Assembly (NCBI GenBank): GCA_030374805.1
Contig: JARGSG010000189.1
Coordinates: 1-64,000, forward strand
Source of the DNA: Gracilaria gracilis
Taxonomy: Eukaryota; Rhodophyta; Florideophyceae; Gracilariales; Gracilariaceae
DNA length: 64,000 nt
Direction of reading: 5' to 3'
The notes below the pieces were generated by a model. The model searched no databases. It worked only from the letters and a program-made list of their open reading frames with translations, and was not told the origin of the DNA. The position numbers and the translations under genes were made by a program. Of the stretch, positions 1-10,200 are shown piece by piece (position 1 is the stretch's first letter; each line of letters starts with the position of its first letter).

Positions 1-2638
1 CTGAGACTAACGACACGGTTCGGTTCTCGATTACGTTCCAATCTTTCTTGCTCAATATGAAAATATTGCTTACTTCATAAAGAACACTGCCCAAGCGTAG
101 CTCACTGCATGCTGATGAATCAAAGTCACTGCATATATATATGACAGTACTGAACTGCGTACCGTCTTTTGCACACTCTTGTAAAGCAAGCTTGGAACTC
201 CGTCCGTCTTCCCAAAAGTCTCCAAAGTCCACGAAGGCAACCCCTGGAAGATTGCTCTTCTCAGGACTTGAAAAGAGAACGCGATCATCCCGTCCAATAT
301 GGACACCTAGAACTTTAAACCATTCAGTCAATTGCATGGCATGAGTCCAGCAGCTCTCCAGACATCGCAACTTCCCTTGTTTCCCTTTCGTTTCCTTCTC
401 ACAGTTCTTCTTTATCCTATCTTCATCATTAAGAATGGCGCCCAAGTCAATTCCATGGCCGTCCAGTCTGTACTTCTTCGAAACCTTACCACTTCCTGCT
501 TTCGAACGCTTTCGTTTTTTCCTTCGTGCCGGCTGTCCTTTCTTCATTGACTCCGATGTATTCCTAGATTGGAGAGCGGTCTAGCCTCAGTTTCGATCTC
601 AATGACATCATCGGTATCCTCTTCCACATAAAGGTTCTGGCCACCTTCTTCAATGATCCCCTGTCCTTTATTGGAGTGCTCAGGAGATTTCTCATCTTCA
701 AGACCAATACTCTGCAACATGTTTTGAAGATCAGAGGTCTTAGAAAGTATCTCGCATGTTTCCTCTTCCGGAGAAGGCGTCCCTTTAACTGAACTTCTTC
801 AGGTTTTTGCTTCGGCCTCTCCGAAACATCTTCATTGGCTCCGTTTCCAGAAATTGTCGCATCCTTTTCTCCCGCGCTTGCAGCGATGCAACCTATCTTT
901 TGTGCTGCTAGAAGTTCAGATTTAGTTCCAGAAGCTCCAATCTCGTCTGGCTTAGAATCTGGGGATATAACTGTACCATGTTCAAAATCTCGAACAAATG
1001 TATCTGAAGGCTCTGCAGCATGTGAAGGAGCAGCATCATCAGAGTCGGAACAGAGAGCATCCGTTGCTAAATCTCCTTGAGATTTCTCTCACTCAGAATT
1101 GGACGTTCGACATCCAGTTCGCCCGCATTGCCAACAGCAGCATGCTTTGGTTCATTTTCACGTTCATTCTCCCCTTCCACGTCAGCACGTTGCTTCGCAA
1201 ATGGAACATCATCGTTTACCTTGCTGCTCGACTCTTTTAACCCCGCATGCAAAGAAAGGTTTGCGTTTGCTTCTTCAACATTTCGTTCAATCTCTTCGGA
1301 TGGCATATCGTTTTCCTTTTTCGCATTTTGCCAATTATGCAGCACGGAATTGTGCTGACCTCCCTCACTTAGCCTAGTAGCATTTGAACTCTTATCGGCA
1401 GTCTCCATTTCTAAAGCATTCGAAACATTTGTAAATTGTACGAAGTCAGCACTGTTAATTTCTGACTCACGAAGGTCCCACATGGTGAAGAGTGTTGAAT
1501 TTGGCAGTGCTTCCTTCAAAACTGAACGAAAATTACGAAAGAAGTCACTTTCTCCACTAGAGCTGCTTTTCTTGACCAGCTTTCCTTCGCCAACTTTTAA
1601 AAGCGTTTTCCATACTACTTTCTCTTCAGCATTTTCATCAAGAGCTTCAAACGAAATGTCTTTCGGAATCAGATCAATGATATAGGATGCTACTCTATTC
1701 AATATGGTCTCCGACTTCCAAGGCATTTGCATTTTTCCATGCGACTATGGCTGTCACTACGACACCTAGTTGTAGTCTCTCCTTTAAAAGCAGAGAACAA
1801 CCACGAAATAAACGTTGCCCTTCTGACTCTTTCGCAGGAAAAAGTTTGAAATGTTCTAGTCCGAGAAGAAACGAAGAGAACCCTTTTCGGCCTCGCAAAA
1901 CTGCTTTCGGGACAAAGAGTCCTGTACTTCTGTGTTTCTCCATGACATGCTTCACTGAAGGAAATAATGCAAAGGAGATGGCCAAGATCTTCTTCACAGA
2001 GTCAGTACCAGGCAGCAACAACTTGCTGCTGAGTTCTTTGTCTTTTAAGAGTTCTTTCAACCCTGAAAACTGTGTTCCAGGTTCTGGCAAACAGTTCATG
2101 ATGTCTGTTACGCACGGGACATTGGCAAGAACCGATCTCGAGTTTTGTAAGGAGAGGAAGCGGGACGCGCTCGGGGAGAAGTCCAAAACTATTTTGACCA
2201 GAAATTTATTGACGTGGCGAACAGCTCTGAGTTGCTTTTCTCACCAGTTTTGACATATCTCCGGATCGATTCGATCCGATGTCTTCCATCGACAAAGTTC
2301 ATGGTGCCGATAACCCCAGCAGTCTTGAGGTGCAGAAGAGGAAGTGACTGGAACCTCTGGAGCGTTTCTCCATGTACATTCCATACATTCAATCCACGTA
2401 GATCTGATTGGGAAACATTCACGATAGAAAATAGTTCCATATCTCTTTTGCTAAGGGAAACGATCGGCATTCCCAGACGAGTTTTGTCCACTCCATATAC
2501 TTGGAATTCTTGTATTAAATTATTGATGAGTTCTTCATCTCTGTTTCGCAAAGAGATGTTCCTAGTCTGCCTTTCAATCTCATTGAGGTCGTTGGCAGTG
2601 ATCAGCACTATTCGCGGAAGTTGTGGGCCGTCTTCCAT
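1..2638 (-). pseudogene. ParB-like gene, frameshifted, runs off the left edge
   Basis: Starts at the ATG at 2636-2638. The first segment (to 2189) contains a ParB/Srx-type signature, VDGRHRIESIRRY, at about residues 114-126, the same box as in the ParB-like gene at 4628-6592. The frame breaks at about 2190 (TAG after an A4 run), about 1710 and about 1070. In each case an adjacent frame continues at once with sensible coding sequence. After an acidic Ser/Glu/Asp-rich stretch and a Lys/Arg-rich linker (about 470-560), the frame stays open to base 1 through a segment I cannot assign (contains AFVDFGDFWEDG). The shifts are too short to be introns. They are either real decay or uncorrected indels in the assembly. 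ParB-like domains bind DNA and, in some members, CTP; nothing more specific can be said. It is separate from copy 1, with its start 447 bp beyond the dioxygenase stop. Confidence 0.6.
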
Positions 2639-2889
2639 CGATACTTTCGCTCGATGGAGGCTTCTAAGATAACCAGACAGTTTTGGAGCCTGTGAGGAAA
2701 ATGCAAAAGCCTACGGCCAAGCCTGAATGAGATAATGAGCCGCAAACCAAGAACAAACTGTTATTGTTGGCTACCTACAGTGGCCTGCTCTGCAATTGCA
2801 GGGTGTGTGGAACTATCTAACTTGAACGTATGTAGCTGCAAGTCCTGCTCATCTTGGAAGTCAAAGCTCCAAAATTCAATACCTGTACA

Positions 2890-2921
2890 ACGTGTAGATC
2901 GCAAAAGTGCATTCTACACGT
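2890..2921. repeat. 32-bp imperfect inverted repeat, copy 1
   Basis: Begins ACGTGTAGATCG, ends CATTCTACACGT; the two halves are near complements. A nearly identical 32-mer lies at 11432-11463, both preceded by CCTGTACA. A related version in the opposite orientation sits in every long unit of the 17.3-21.8 kb array. Here it is about 250 bp upstream of the broken ParB-like gene. Confidence 0.7.
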
Positions 2922-3084
2922 GTATGATTGGTTGCCAGGCAGCTGCAGAGGTACAGTACCTCTGTATTGAAAATTGGAGCGTTCTATATAGACTGCATGT
3001 AACTATACCATTGTATTGTGGAAACCGAAGCGGTATGTCTTGTGTCTATTGATCCTTATAACAATACCATAGCATAATCATTCA

Positions 3085-4623
3085 TCATCCAACCGCGCCT
3101 TTGTTATTTTCATCACTCTTCCCTCCGTATGAACCCCCTTCGTGACTATTACCACCCCCGTCTCCCAGTTCCGATCCAAATTCCGCATGCGGGTCATGGT
3201 CTTCCTCTTCTGTCTCATTGTTCAGGTCTTTCTTGTACTGACTTGGTCTGAACTGAGCGTTCAAGTGGACACCATCTGGTAAATTGTAACCTTCTGGAAC
3301 GAAGTACATATGGTATCGCAAACTTCCATTTTGTGAAATAAAATCGGTGTGGGACGCTCCTGCATGAAAACAATCACCCCGCCCTACCAAGACAGACTTC
3401 GGGGGAATGTGGACGAGGCCAACTTTGCTCACACGAGACAGTGCTCTTACTTTCTCTCCTGCAAGCGCAATGGACTTGTGTGCCCCCTCACAGACCCAAA
3501 TTGCCGCTCCACCGCTACTTGTGCAGATAACAAAGTAGCCAGGATTCCCCTGGCCGCTCAAAGTATCCTCACGGTTCAACCCAGGAAAGTCCGAGTGCAG
3601 CATTTGTCGCCCGCAGTTCACCGAAGTGTATAGCCAACGCCCTCCAGTCCTTGGCATGAACATTTTCTTAGAACCCTCTCCGGTTCCTTTTATTGTACAA
3701 GAAAATTGTCTCTGAAGTCCTGCTTTTCGGTTGTTTGCCACCCGAAGCAATGCCATGATCTGACCCAGACGGCAATCAACGAGCGCACGAGCTCGTACAG
3801 CCCAGACCCGGTTTGGATTCTGTTCAATCGATTCCGTTATTCCCGTCCACGTGCTTATATAACGTCCGCAACCCTCTTTAGACATCATATGATCCTTCTC
3901 CAATCCTTCATTCAGGATCGTGTTCCACTCCTTCCGATTATTCAGTTCTTTAAGTTCATGTTCTCCAGGAAAATTCGTAACCATTTCTTGTACTAAGGAT
4001 GAAAAGAATCCAGTTGAGTCTCGCAATTTACATAACGCCTCGCCCCGGACAGAATTTGGAATCTGTTCGTCATTCAAAAACCCTTCCAGAATGCAATATC
4101 CTTTCTCGAACAACTGGGCTTGCCGTTGCGCAAAGTAAGCAATCGCTACATCATCCTCAACTACAGCAGCAGTCCACAGTTGCTGGTCAACAGTCTTTCC
4201 TGCCACTTCTTCCTCCTTTAACAATACGTCTTCTAAACCATTTGCGCGGTAGTACTCATACGCTGCATGCCAGTGCACTATATGATGCGTGTCGCGTAAA
4301 TCTGCCAACGTAATTATGCGCAAGCATTCTGCCCTGTGTCCTTGCGGCACAAATATACTCCGCAACCAAGGCCCCTTCGCCTCAATTGGATTCCTGAATT
4401 CTCTTCTTTCCAAGAGGCCGTGCCTAAGCTCTTTCCCGTCTACTTCCTCATCCTCATCTGTCCTTTCTATTATCTGCCGCCATCCTGAAGAGCTTGGGAT
4501 CTTGGTAACTAGTCTTGTCCATGGTGGGAAAGCAAGTCCTTCGAACGGAGCATCTACACCAGTTATTCCTATTGGTAGCTTATCTGGGACATCATCCTCG
4601 AATTTGCGTCGTCTGGGACCCAC
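3085..4623 (-). CDS. 2-oxoglutarate/Fe(II) dioxygenase-like protein
   Basis: An open frame of 512 codons. The C-terminal half has the signatures of a double-stranded beta-helix 2OG-Fe(II) oxygenase: LHSDF (H343, D345) as the HxD metal pair, GDCFHAG (H420) as the distal metal histidine, and LRYHMYF (R436) as a candidate 2-oxoglutarate-binding arginine, followed by an acidic tail. The second copy at 56359-57796 keeps the same residues (LHTDF, FHAGAG, RYHMYF), so they are conserved. Family placement (TET/JBP-like, AlkB-like or other) cannot be decided by eye. In the company of a DNA methyltransferase, oxidation of methylated bases is the natural guess; histone or protein substrates are alternatives. 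There is no ATG before about residue 217. The first usable codon near the ParB-like stop is GTG (4621-4623), which hints that it is translated as an extension of the upstream gene. Confidence 0.75.
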   Translation of the reverse strand: MGPRRRKFEDDVPDKLPIGITGVDAPFEGLAFPPWTRLVTKIPSSSGWRQIIERTDEDEEVDGKELRHGLLERREFRNPIEAKGPWLRSIFVPQGHRAECLRIITLADLRDTHHIVHWHAAYEYYRANGLEDVLLKEEEVAGKTVDQQLWTAAVVEDDVAIAYFAQRQAQLFEKGYCILEGFLNDEQIPNSVRGEALCKLRDSTGFFSSLVQEMVTNFPGEHELKELNNRKEWNTILNEGLEKDHMMSKEGCGRYISTWTGITESIEQNPNRVWAVRARALVDCRLGQIMALLRVANNRKAGLQRQFSCTIKGTGEGSKKMFMPRTGGRWLYTSVNCGRQMLHSDFPGLNREDTLSGQGNPGYFVICTSSGGAAIWVCEGAHKSIALAGEKVRALSRVSKVGLVHIPPKSVLVGRGDCFHAGASHTDFISQNGSLRYHMYFVPEGYNLPDGVHLNAQFRPSQYKKDLNNETEEEDHDPHAEFGSELGDGGGNSHEGGSYGGKSDENNKGAVG

Positions 4624-4648
4624 AAATTCAAGTGCCTGAACTTTTTTT
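4621..4648 (-). other. ParB-like/dioxygenase junction with A7 slip site
   Basis: The ParB-like stop codon (4628-4630) lies five bases before the first codon of the open dioxygenase frame, and that frame has no ATG. Just upstream on the coding strand is CCC followed by seven A (4642-4648). Losing one A, or a +1 shift there, would join the two frames with no stop between them. Copy 2 has the same tight junction, as an overlapping TAATG at 56357-56361. Either the two proteins are really one fusion (a sequence error or mutation here) or expression relies on frameshifting or reinitiation. Confidence 0.6.
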
Positions 4649-6592
4649 GGGTTCCGTGTTCCTCATTATTGCCTTTCTTTGTCCCACGTTGCGAATCATT
4701 TGTTCAGATTCTCGCGTCTTATCAACATCAGTGTCACAATCTTTATTTGCTCCGTACAGCACAGAGAACTGCACCATTTCCAAGTGCTCGATGATTTCCT
4801 CCATCTTGCGCTGGTCCAGTTTTCGGAACTTTTTCACGATGTCGTCCACATTCAGAACTCCCGGGGCAAACAAAGCGTCTTCGGCATCGGTAGAGTCCAC
4901 AATCTTCCTACGCTTCCTTTTTCCCTGCTTTCGTCTTCCAGTGTTTGGTCGAGAACCTCCCTTGGATTTCTTGGAAGTACTTCCCGTTGTTTCTCTTGGA
5001 TTTTTGGTTGCTCTTGTTTCTGATTCTCCACAAGATGGAGGTTCCGTGATTTGGGGTTTTTCTCTCGATGCGGACGGTGTAACAAAATCTTTTGATCTTG
5101 TAAATGCACCTACGCCTTCTTCTGAAATACTTTCTCTTCTAGTCTTCTGCTGTAAAGCAAACCGTTCAGCAGTGTTCGAATCTCCCGGACGACACTGTTG
5201 CGGCAACTCCGATATACATGCGTCGTTCAGGTTAGTGGCATTCTCCCTCACAACGTCTCCCAGATCTTTCCCAACAATGCTCACCAGAAATTTTCGAACT
5301 TGTCTTAAACGAAGCCTTCTTTCTCGATCTCGTCTGGTTTTAGACTTAAACTGCCGGAATCCCACCATGTTATGCACAATAGCCACATTCAGTTGCACAG
5401 TTTCACTATTTGTCGCTTTCACCCCATCCTGTAATAGTTCTCCCACACTTCTATTGTGGTAATTTGCCGTGCGCTCCACTTGGTTATACAGAATCTTGAC
5501 GTTGGCATAAAACGAGGACATCACGGTGTAAAAAGCACCCGCCCCACGGCCGCTTTCGATTCTTCCAATCGCACATGCCAAACAAAGTTTAAACCCATCC
5601 AAAGGCATTCCCCACAGAATCGAGTTTGACAAATGAACTAGGCCAAGTGAAGGGCATTTCGTAAAGGCGGCCTCCAAAATCTTGAATACTTCATCGTCTT
5701 TGGCCATCCTGTATGCAATGTTCGCATAACGTAGAATTTGCCTGACCTGAAGATCGCCTAAAGCACCAGTGCTCTTCACCATCGCTGCCACGTCTACCAC
5801 CCGTAGTTGCGACATTGTGACTGTTCTTCTCTCAATGGCTGCTTTCACATGCGAAACGCAGGCGTGCAAATTGTCCATGACGTTCATCGGCAACACTTGC
5901 TGCGAGTTCTGATTCAAAACCGCACCAAGGCCAAGCACTTCAAACATTGAAAGCAGTGTGCCATCCGCCTTCGAAAACAGGGTGGCTTCATAATTTTCCA
6001 ACAGGTTCCTGAAATAGTTTGCGATGTCAGGGTTCTGGCTCTCGGCTAACCGCCTGAATGCTTTTAGCCTATGGCGCCCGTCCACAATCCAGCATTCCTT
6101 GACGACACGCTCGTACCGGTCCTCACCCATCACGAAATACGCACCTGGTACATCTTCTTTCGCTCTACTTTGGAGAGCAACAGAAATGCGTCCCAGTTCT
6201 GGAAGATTCAAAGCCTTGCTGAACTTTTGCTCGAGGATTTCAATATGCCCATTCCTTATGGCACGCAAGGGATCTGAAGGTTCAACGGCCAGCGTTAATA
6301 GATTGATACGAACAACTCTTCGTTCAAATTTGTCAAAGTCGATCTCTGGAATGGCTAGCCTCTTCGTTGCTTCTTCAATGGCCTTCTCGGTACTGGTACC
6401 CCCAAATTCATCTACATGTACTACTTCGTCATCATCGACTGCCACAACATCGTCTCTATCATCATATTGCGCATCGTGTTGACGCTGTTGTGGTGGCTGC
6501 GGTTCTGGGCCAGGTAGAATGTCATCTTCATACTCCACAGGGTTGCATGGCCGTTGATTCGACTCGTTCACTCTTTCGGTCGATGGAACCAT
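4628..6592 (-). CDS. ParB-like nuclease/partition-fold protein
   Basis: 654 codons from the ATG at 6592; the frame is open upstream to 6628 but without another ATG. An acidic N-terminus is followed by a ParB/Srx-type domain (about residues 85-200) with the hallmark IVDGRHRLKAF (D171-G-R-H-R). A helical region follows, like the HTH part of ParB proteins, with runs such as MSQLRVVDVAAM. After that come a basic linker and a Lys/Arg/Ser-rich tail. Such domains bind specific DNA, and ParB-methyltransferase associations are common in phages and prophages. Here the partner methyltransferase-SET gene is divergent, with starts 665 bp apart. The copy-2 homologue (53950-56359) shows that the whole length is conserved. 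The DNA target and any nuclease activity are unknown. It probably acts in the nucleus. Confidence 0.7.
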   Translation of the reverse strand: MVPSTERVNESNQRPCNPVEYEDDILPGPEPQPPQQRQHDAQYDDRDDVVAVDDDEVVHVDEFGGTSTEKAIEEATKRLAIPEIDFDKFERRVVRINLLTLAVEPSDPLRAIRNGHIEILEQKFSKALNLPELGRISVALQSRAKEDVPGAYFVMGEDRYERVVKECWIVDGRHRLKAFRRLAESQNPDIANYFRNLLENYEATLFSKADGTLLSMFEVLGLGAVLNQNSQQVLPMNVMDNLHACVSHVKAAIERRTVTMSQLRVVDVAAMVKSTGALGDLQVRQILRYANIAYRMAKDDEVFKILEAAFTKCPSLGLVHLSNSILWGMPLDGFKLCLACAIGRIESGRGAGAFYTVMSSFYANVKILYNQVERTANYHNRSVGELLQDGVKATNSETVQLNVAIVHNMVGFRQFKSKTRRDRERRLRLRQVRKFLVSIVGKDLGDVVRENATNLNDACISELPQQCRPGDSNTAERFALQQKTRRESISEEGVGAFTRSKDFVTPSASREKPQITEPPSCGESETRATKNPRETTGSTSKKSKGGSRPNTGRRKQGKRKRRKIVDSTDAEDALFAPGVLNVDDIVKKFRKLDQRKMEEIIEHLEMVQFSVLYGANKDCDTDVDKTRESEQMIRNVGQRKAIMRNTEPKKSSGT

Positions 6593-7257
6593 TACTTCGC
6601 GCTTCTTGGCTCTGCTTCCTTGGTGCACAGAAAAGGTAGTACTTCTCGGTGAAATTCCCAGTCACCACGAGGCGAACACGAAAAAGCGACACAGGGTAAA
6701 CTGTTCTTCTTGTAATGTACCAAAGCTAAGACTCAACACATTGCTCCGCGTCCGCATTCGTCCATGGTGTATGACCAGGGGCTCTTGTCCCAAAATATAA
6801 CTTGAATGCTTCATGTCCTAGGACACCATGAAAAAGTGGTTCATGTTCTTGCATCACGGAATTTTCAAAAAAAGTTTTTGTAAATAAATACCAATTTTTT
6901 GGAAACACCCCGCGCGCTTTGCACGAACATGAACCAAGTTTTCGCCATGTCCTAGGACATGGCCCCCCGGCAATATTGCTTTCTTTTTCAAGGATTCGGT
7001 CGCATTCCCAGAGCGCTCGCTGTTCATCAACGAGCTTCTTTCCGGATCATTTTCATCGCGCATCCGCAAACACTACCATACTGCGCCACCTTCAAAACGT
7101 AAACAAGTTCATTGCAGGCATTACGAACGAGCTTTAATCCCTCCAACACTGTTGAGGCCATACTTGAAACTCTCTTTTCTTCAAGACGCAGGATTATTTT
7201 GTCGAAGCGCCTCTGCTCTATTTGGCCATCCGCCTTTCCTAGCACCAGAGTCGCAAC
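6593..7257. promoter_or_regulatory. Divergent intergenic region with palindromic repeat unit
   Basis: Separates the ParB-like gene (minus) from the methyltransferase-SET gene (plus), so it must hold both promoters unless they lie further out. Bases about 6728-6965 are a nearly exact copy of the 235-bp unit of the 17.3-21.8 kb array. The unit includes a TGTCCTAGGACA site at 6814-6825 and the long palindrome around 6946-6961, about 130 bp apart. No clear TATA box was seen. The palindromes are candidate binding sites for the ParB-like or SANT proteins (inference). Confidence 0.55.
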
Positions 7258-10200
7258 ATGACGACAAAGGCCATTCGTACCATTACTTGCTTTTTAGCCT
7301 GCCGCGAAGTATGGCTCGAGCAATGCCCGGAAGTAGTAACGCAAGCTCAGAATTACGCATCATTCGCGAAATGGATAAGGCAGTTGGAGGAGGCTAAAAG
7401 GTCTGCAGGTGAGCCTTCACCACATCCTCCCGCTGTGGCCAACCTTCTTCACGTGCTTCTAGACGGAAGGGACATCAGAAATTACGAAACCGCAAGCTTG
7501 GCTGTGGGGGGGTTGTTTAATCAACACCTTCACAATTACTACCGCATCGCTTTTGCTACCGATATGCACCCTGGAGAGTCAGACCGCCGAGTACGGCAGT
7601 TTGTTTTGCATTTATGCAACTGTAGACTCCGCTGGTATCCTTACACCTCTTTACTGGTTCCATTCTTTACTTGTTCTGTTTTTCGCCCAGCTCGAACAAC
7701 GGCGAAACAAAAGGACAGTATTTTCCTCACGGAACCATCAACAAGGTGGGAACAACTTTTGTTCTTATCCGCCCTGGTGCATATATCAAAGTTTCGGAAG
7801 GACAAAGGCTCTCACATCCCATCCCTGAAGAGATTAGGTCGAAAGGGAGCCCAACGTATTGGGAAATCCATACAGCTGCTTGTACGCGCTTGGGACCGAT
7901 TTTCTTTTTATCTGGGTTTCCAGAGCGTGGAGCAACTATGCACTCCTTACGTTTTTCTCGATAACAACCTGGTATACAAAGTGGTCGATTCCCGATCGGA
8001 TGGCTATGTTTCAAGGCGTTCTGCGAAAGAATTTCATATATCCCCGAGTCTAACACATGATCCGACGCAAGTTTCCCAGTTCGCCTTATCTATCACAGAC
8101 ACAATTGACAACAGCTTGCGTGAAATTGTATCCGATTTCCTTGCTGATATATATGCAGTAACGGAATACGACGAATTATACTCGTGCCAAGACCAAGGTC
8201 CCTTCCGTTTTTATGAATCATTGAAGGTGCCGACCTCCTGTAGTACCCCCTCTGCTTCTCAACACACACATATGGACACTGATCTTCTCCCCAACCATTT
8301 TCTTCGGTATCCCTACGCTTTGACTGCCAATATTCGCAGTTCGGTGGAGATGTACAAATCACCAAAAACGGTGCCCCACCGGGTCCTTTTGAGGATCCGA
8401 TGTCGACCACCTTCTGATACGCCGCTTTCAAAGCAACCACCCCGCAAGAGAAGAAAAAGTGATGCACCAAAAACTGCCTCTGGTTCTACCGTATACAACG
8501 TCCCGAAACCGCTGCACCGCCGAACTCTCAACGATTTGTTGCGCACCCCACCACTCAATGCGGGAAAAGGTGCGTCAAGTGAAGAAGATGCAAATCCGGG
8601 AGCTTCCGTCCCAGAACTGGCGGCGATTAAACAGCGTGACTTGCATTCGGCAATCAGCAATCTTTACAACATCGTTGGGGACAAGTTTGCTCTCCTGGAT
8701 ACTGGGTTCGAGAACTTCGCAAATGCTTTGAGGCTGAAGTACGGACATTTGAACATCATTGGTAAAACGCAACTTGTTCTAATTGATCCTCCTCGTAATA
8801 TTCGCGACTACTCGTACGATACCCTCAATCACGACCAAATAATAATGACGGTACGTCTGATTGGGAAACTCCTTCGCCCTGGAGGTCATGCACTCATTTT
8901 GTCGTCATTTCAGATGGCGCAAACCTGGATAGAGCTGTTTACAAAGGCCCCGAATCTCCCGGCAACGAAACTTCGTTGTGAAGATTTCGAAGCAGATATG
9001 GAAGACACTGACGATGATAGTAGCAGTGATGAAAGTGAAGAGGGCGAAAGTACTGGACGTACACCAACAACACCTCCCCACCGTAAGAGCAGCTTAACTA
9101 AATCAACATTCACTGTCGATCAAGTTCCAATCGTGTTCTCATGGCATCCTTCTCAAAACAAGGGCAGCAGTTCGAAAAGAAAGAATTCCATTCTCGTAAA
9201 CATGAATGAGTACGCGATACACGTGAAGAGAAATGGTCTCACTTCCGCAAACGAATTCGAAATGGAAAACACGGACAGAAATTTCAACTTCGTCGGGTGT
9301 TCTTACCCACCTTGGAAAAACACAATAAACAATATCAAAGATCTCCCACCACACGAGCAGGTTCGGGTAACTTTTAACCCAAGTGCCCCAGATGGTACCG
9401 ATTCCAGAAACTCAACGGATACAATTGGTTCTCGTGTCAAGACTTACGCTCTACGAAGTGATCAAAAACCGATCGCACTGATCCAAGAACTTATTGCTCG
9501 CTACTCCAGGCCTGGCGACATTGTGATCGACTTTTTTGCTGGAACGTTCTCAACAGCGATAGCCGCAATGTCACTGCCAGGACACCGCCGTTTCTTTGGT
9601 TGTGAAATAGACGTACGGTGTCATGCAGCTGCAAAGCTGAACTTTCTTATTGCTCTCTCGAAGACGATATACTACAGGGCAAACGATATCTTGTTTGATA
9701 TGGGCCTGTATAAAAAAGCTATGTGCCTTATAACTACTGTGGTTCGGCTTCTCACATGCGGAAGTGTGGAGAATGCCGTGTTTCCAGGGAACCTGTACTT
9801 GAAACGTGTTGATCCACTTACCGTTCTCGCTGGTGACAAGCGCTGGAGAGCTCCCGCTCCATATCCGCATTACCAAAGGTTTTCTAGTGCCATACTTGCA
9901 GCACTGAGCTCAATGTGGAACGATCATGCTTTTGTCCGAATGGCAAACAGTACACCATTCCAAAAATGGACGGAACGTTACCAAGGGCTTCTGCAACAGG
10001 TGAGCATGGAAGATCTGTTACTGGTGGAAAGTTCTGCGAACAACCTCATTATTGCAAAGAGTACCATACAGCACCCACTCGCCGGTAAAGGTGCATTTGC
10101 GGCCCAAACGTTTCGAAAAGACCAGGTCATCTGCCAGTATTACGGCACTTTAGTCTACCACGACCTTACCAAGAGGCACCAGGAGGTGAAAAGTGCCTAT

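Noticed and set aside
2190..2190. Short introns explaining the frame changes in the left-edge ParB-like gene
   Set aside because: The shifts are one or two bases with no room for GT...AG sequence.
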